The notes beneath the pieces are model-generated. The model was given only the letters and a program-made list of their open reading frames with translations, searched no databases and was not told the origin of the DNA. Made by a program: the position numbers and the translations under genes. 64,000 nt of DNA from Micromonospora halophytica (GTDB taxonomy: Bacteria; Actinomycetota; Actinomycetes; Mycobacteriales; Micromonosporaceae), in assembly GCF_900090245.1 (NCBI RefSeq), contig NZ_FMDN01000018.1, forward strand, positions 52,541 to 116,540, given 5' to 3'. Shown piece by piece: positions 61,093 through 64,000 of this stretch (its first letter is position 1; each line of letters begins with the position of its first letter).

Positions 61093-61599
61093 ATGGAGAG
61101 CAGACTCAAGGTGCTCGGCCATCCCGTGCACCCGATGCTGGTGATGTTCCCGGTGGCCCTCCTGGTCACCGGCACACTCTTCGACCTCGTCGACACCGTC
61201 GGCGGTCCCGACTTCCTCGGCGAGGTGGCGTACTGGAACATCACGATCGGCCTGATCGGCGGCCTGCTGGCCGCGGTGGCCGGGACGTTCGACCTGCTCG
61301 CCATCCCGGCCGGCACCCGAGCCAAGCGGGTGGCGCTCACCCACGCCGCGGCCAACGTCGCGGTGGTCCTGCTCTTCGCCGCCGTCTGGGTGGTCCGGCT
61401 CAACGCGGAGTCCCGGGCGGCCGGCGGCGCGCTGATCGCGATCGAGGTGGTCGGTCTGGCCCTCCTCGGCGTCAGCGCCTGGCTCGGCGGTGAGCTGGTC
61501 GACCGGCTCGGCGTGGGCGTGGACCCCGACGCCGGCCTGGACGCCCCCAGCTCACTGCGGCCCGCGGCGGCCGCGAAGCGGATCGGAGAGATGCGATGA
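61093..61599 (+). CDS. DUF2231 four-helix membrane protein
   Basis: 168 aa; GGGAGG upstream. VLGHPVHPMLVMFPVALLVTG at the N-terminus (two His in the first helix) and four membrane helices are typical of DUF2231, some relatives of which bind haem. The C-terminal tail is cytosolic. ATGA overlap with hsp20. Confidence 0.88.
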   Translation: MESRLKVLGHPVHPMLVMFPVALLVTGTLFDLVDTVGGPDFLGEVAYWNITIGLIGGLLAAVAGTFDLLAIPAGTRAKRVALTHAAANVAVVLLFAAVWVVRLNAESRAAGGALIAIEVVGLALLGVSAWLGGELVDRLGVGVDPDAGLDAPSSLRPAAAAKRIGEMR

Positions 61600-62135
61600 C
61601 GGAACAGTCCGGCGGGTTGGGTCGGGGATGGCGAGGTCGGCAGCAGGGCTGGGACCCGATGGGGGAGCTCCAGTCGCTGCGCTCCGAGCTGAGCCGCCTG
61701 GTCGGTGGTGGCCGGGGCGCCTCCCCGGACGTCGAGCTGGCCGAGACGGCCGACGGCTGGGAGGTGGTCGTCCGGCTCCCCGGCGTCGCGCCCGAGGAGG
61801 TCGCCGTCGAACTGGACGACCGCGAGCTCTGCGTCCGGGCCCGCTCCGAGGCCGAGGTCAACGCCGACCAGGGCATCCCGGGCGGTTTCGAGACGCGCGG
61901 CTTCGAGTACCGGGTCGACCTGCCGTCCCGGGTGGACCCCGACGCCATCGACGCGGTGATGGACCACGGCCTGCTCCGCGTCCACCTGCCCCGGGCGAAG
62001 CGGCCCGCGCCGCGCACCATCACCGTCGGCCGTACCGGCTACCGCGGCGGTCCCGCCGCCGGGGGTACGACCACCGTGACCGACCCCGCGGCGGACCGGG
62101 AACTGCACCACCCCGACACCGCCCTCGACCGGTAG
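61596..62135 (+). CDS. Small heat shock protein Hsp20
   Basis: 179 aa. Alpha-crystallin domain about 43-145 (SPDVELAETADGWEVVVRLP, GVAPEEVAVELDDRELCVRA, DHGLLRVHLPRAKRP). Residues 1-42 are Gly/Arg-rich, and a 35-residue tail replaces the usual IxI/V motif, which I do not see. ATP-independent holdase chaperone. Coupled to DUF2231 and followed five bases later by the GT9 gene. Confidence 0.9.
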   Translation: MTEQSGGLGRGWRGRQQGWDPMGELQSLRSELSRLVGGGRGASPDVELAETADGWEVVVRLPGVAPEEVAVELDDRELCVRARSEAEVNADQGIPGGFETRGFEYRVDLPSRVDPDAIDAVMDHGLLRVHLPRAKRPAPRTITVGRTGYRGGPAAGGTTTVTDPAADRELHHPDTALDR

Positions 62136-62140
62136 GTCAC

Positions 62141-63268
62141 ATGGGCACCCCGTCCCTGCTCGGCCCGGTGGGTGAGCGCGTCCCCGACGTCGCCCGGATC
62201 GCCGTGCTGCGGGCCAACGCGCTCGGTGACTTCATCTTCCTGCTACCCGCCCTGGAATCGCTGCGCGCCGCGTACCCGGAGGCGGAGATCGTGCTGCTCG
62301 GCGCGCCGTGGCACGCGGAGCTGTGGCGCGACCGGCCCGGCCCGGTGGACCGGGTGCTGGTGATCCCCCCGGCCCCCGGCATCCGCGACCCCGGTCCCGG
62401 CGAGAAACCCGGCTCCCTGGACGACTTCCTGGACGCGGCGGCCGGGGAGCGTTTCGACCTGGCGTTGCAGGTGCACGGCGGCGGCGGGAACTCCAACCCG
62501 ATCGTCAACCGGCTCGGCGCCCGGGTCACCGCCGGCCTGCGGGCCGAAGGCGCGCCTCCGCTGCACCGCTGGATCCGGTACGTCTACTACCAGCACGAGG
62601 TGATCCGCTACCTGGAGGTCACCGCGCTGGTCGGGGCGCCGGCCGTCACGATCGTCCCCGCGCTGGCGGTCACCGACACCGACCGCGCCGAGGCGCGTGA
62701 CGTGCTGGGCGCGCCCGTGGGCCCGCGTGTCGCGCTGCACCCCGGGGCCACCGACAGCCGCCGGCGCTGGCCCGCCGAACGCTTCGGCGAGGTCGCCCGG
62801 GCGCTGCACCGCGACGGGTACGACGTGCTGGTCACCGGCACCCCCGCCGAGCAGGACCTGGTCGACGCGGTGGTCGCCTCGGCCGGCGTCCCGGTGCGCC
62901 CGCAGGTCGGCACGCTCAGCCTCGGCGGGCTGGCCGCCACGTACGAGGGGTGCGACCTGGTGATCTCCAACGACACCGGCCCGCTGCACCTGGCCGGCGC
63001 GGTGGGCACCGCCACGGTCGGCGTCTACTGGCTCGGCAACCTGATCAACGGGGCGACCCCGCTGCGCGCCCGGCACCGCCCGATCGCCTCCTGGACGACC
63101 CACTGCCCGATCTGCGGGGTGGACTGCACGCCGGGGATCTACCCGCACCGTCCCGGCGACGGCGACTGCCCGCACCGGGACTCGTTCGTCACCGACGTGC
63201 CGGTGCTGGAGGTGCTGGAGGCCGCCGCCGAGCTGCTGCACCCGGAGCCGGGCGCCCCCGGCGTCTGA
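62141..63268 (+). CDS. Glycosyltransferase family 9 (heptosyltransferase-like)
   Basis: 375 aa; TAGGTCAC before ATG 62141. GT-B fold: RIAVLRANALGDFIFLLPAL at the N-terminus, ALHPGATDSRRRWPAERFGE in the donor domain, SNDTGPLHLAGAVGTATVGV as the ADP-sugar-binding loop. A C-terminal Cys-rich segment (THCPICGVDCTPGIYPHRPG; four Cys with CPH) may bind metal. The acceptor is unknown: Gram-positives lack LPS, so a glycolipid or cell-wall glycan is more likely. Its last 130 bases overlap the GT2 gene on the opposite strand. Confidence 0.9.
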   Translation: MGTPSLLGPVGERVPDVARIAVLRANALGDFIFLLPALESLRAAYPEAEIVLLGAPWHAELWRDRPGPVDRVLVIPPAPGIRDPGPGEKPGSLDDFLDAAAGERFDLALQVHGGGGNSNPIVNRLGARVTAGLRAEGAPPLHRWIRYVYYQHEVIRYLEVTALVGAPAVTIVPALAVTDTDRAEARDVLGAPVGPRVALHPGATDSRRRWPAERFGEVARALHRDGYDVLVTGTPAEQDLVDAVVASAGVPVRPQVGTLSLGGLAATYEGCDLVISNDTGPLHLAGAVGTATVGVYWLGNLINGATPLRARHRPIASWTTHCPICGVDCTPGIYPHRPGDGDCPHRDSFVTDVPVLEVLEAAAELLHPEPGAPGV

Positions 63269-64000
63269 CCGTCCGGCGCGTCGGCGAGCACGACCTCCCA
63301 CGCCTCCACGTCCCGCTCGGTGACCGTGGTCGGCGACTCCAGGTGGTACGCCCCGCTGGGCAGGACGCCTGCGCCGCCGTGCCGCGCCAGCACCGCGAGC
63401 TGTGCGGCGACGTCCTCGCCCTGGTGTTTCTCCTGCACCCGCCGCCAGAAGTCGAAGCCGCCGGAGTCCACCAGCGCTGCCCGGTCGTACAGCACGCAGC
63501 CGCCGATCCAGGAGACCTTGTACGCCCGCCAGGCCCCCGGTGGCAGGTCGAGCTGGTGCGTCACGTGCAGCAGGTTCGCCGCCGAGTGGATCGACGCCCG
63601 GCGCCACTGCGGGGTGCCCGGGCGGATCCGCTCCGGGACGGGCGGCCCGTCCCACTCCTGGTAGTGCTCGTGGGTCTCCGGGCGTACGTCGTCGACGTAG
63701 GACAACCCGTGCACCGCGTTGCCGACGAAGCCGCAGCCCAGCTCCCCGATCGCGGTGACCAGCCGGTGCAGGACGCCCGGTTCCAGCCAGACGTCGTCGT
63801 CGAGGCAGAGCACGTACCGGGCCACCGACCGGTCCAGCAGGTACGCCCGGTGTTCGGCCAGCCCACGCCGGGGCAGCCGTCGGGTCAGCAGCACCGGGTG
63901 CCCCCGGTGGCGCAACGCCCGGACCATGGTGGCCGCCGCCGGGTGCGCGTACGCGGGCTCGCCGTCGGACTGGTCGCTCACCACCACGCCGAACCCGTCG
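63139..64000 (-). CDS. Glycosyltransferase family 2, 5'-truncated by window edge
   Basis: The frame is open to base 64000 (DGFGVVVSDQSDG), so the N-terminus is outside. GT-A features: VARYVLCLDDDVWLEPGVLH (DxD-type motif), GFVGNAVHGLSY, YKVSWIGGCVLYDRAALVDS and EDVAAQLAVLARHGG. The C-terminal 45 residues lie in the overlap with GT9 and are low complexity (SSSAAASSTSS), so they are probably unconstrained. Sugar and acceptor unknown; it likely works with GT9 on the same glycan. Confidence 0.85.
   Translation of the reverse strand, partial: DGFGVVVSDQSDGEPAYAHPAAATMVRALRHRGHPVLLTRRLPRRGLAEHRAYLLDRSVARYVLCLDDDVWLEPGVLHRLVTAIGELGCGFVGNAVHGLSYVDDVRPETHEHYQEWDGPPVPERIRPGTPQWRRASIHSAANLLHVTHQLDLPPGAWRAYKVSWIGGCVLYDRAALVDSGGFDFWRRVQEKHQGEDVAAQLAVLARHGGAGVLPSGAYHLESPTTVTERDVEAWEVVLADAPDGQTPGAPGSGCSSSAAASSTSSTGTSVTNESRCGQSPSPGRCG

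Overview
This 64-kb window is very GC-rich, uses GTG and TTG starts freely, and has tightly coupled genes (ATGA, GTGA and TGATG junctions). Many genes appear leaderless, with a TANNNT -10 box six to eight bases before the start codon. The gene content and the order around a bldG orthologue, hppA, topA, a fused MFS-thymidylate kinase and holB point to a filamentous actinobacterium. Micromonosporaceae (Micromonospora or a close relative) is most likely; that is inferred from gene order and style, not from a search.

Region 1 (1-17 kb): a truncated SseB-domain protein, an alpha/beta-hydrolase whose nucleophile is missing, a lipoprotein, three tandem secreted M6 (immune inhibitor A) metalloproteases each with its own terminator, acetyl-CoA synthetase with a translated 27-codon leader ORF, a degenerate Fic-like protein, a HAD-IB phosphatase, and a membrane-anchored protein with a C-terminal domain resembling the von Hippel-Lindau beta domain.

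Region 2 (17-35 kb): conserved actinobacterial backbone. A compact Tad/Flp pilus operon (ssd, tadA, tadB, tadC, a type IV-like pilin, two TadE-like proteins), a LURP-one protein, a DEAD-box helicase with DUF1998, bldG and its anti-sigma partner, the K+-independent proton pyrophosphatase hppA, a lipoprotein and topA.

Region 3 (35-46.5 kb): an accessory block between topA and the tmk fusion. It holds a poly-gamma-glutamate (PGA) synthase-like set (capA, a double-sensor membrane protein, capB/pgsB with a long Pro-rich tail, capC/pgsC, an NlpC/P60 hydrolase). A convergent lipoprotein of amidohydrolase-like appearance follows, then a FAD lactone oxidase, a TetR regulator and a PLP amino-acid deaminase/aldolase.

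Region 4 (46.5-55 kb): MFS-tmk fusion, holB, a three-gene YbaB/WXG-like mini-operon, ricT (PSP1), a decayed kinase, and a membrane metallophosphoesterase.

Region 5 (55-57.3 kb): tRNA-Thr(CGU) followed by a 2.15-kb relic of an integrative element. It is bounded by a 42-bp duplication of the tRNA 3' half and carries excisionase and integrase remnants, a DHFR-like gene and a secreted protein with its own promoter.

Region 6 (57.3-64 kb): an NTF2-like protein, a secreted eight-repeat beta-propeller-like protein, a small membrane protein, a broken flavin-reductase-type gene, a DUF2231-hsp20-GT9 operon and a truncated GT2 gene overlapping GT9 tail to tail.
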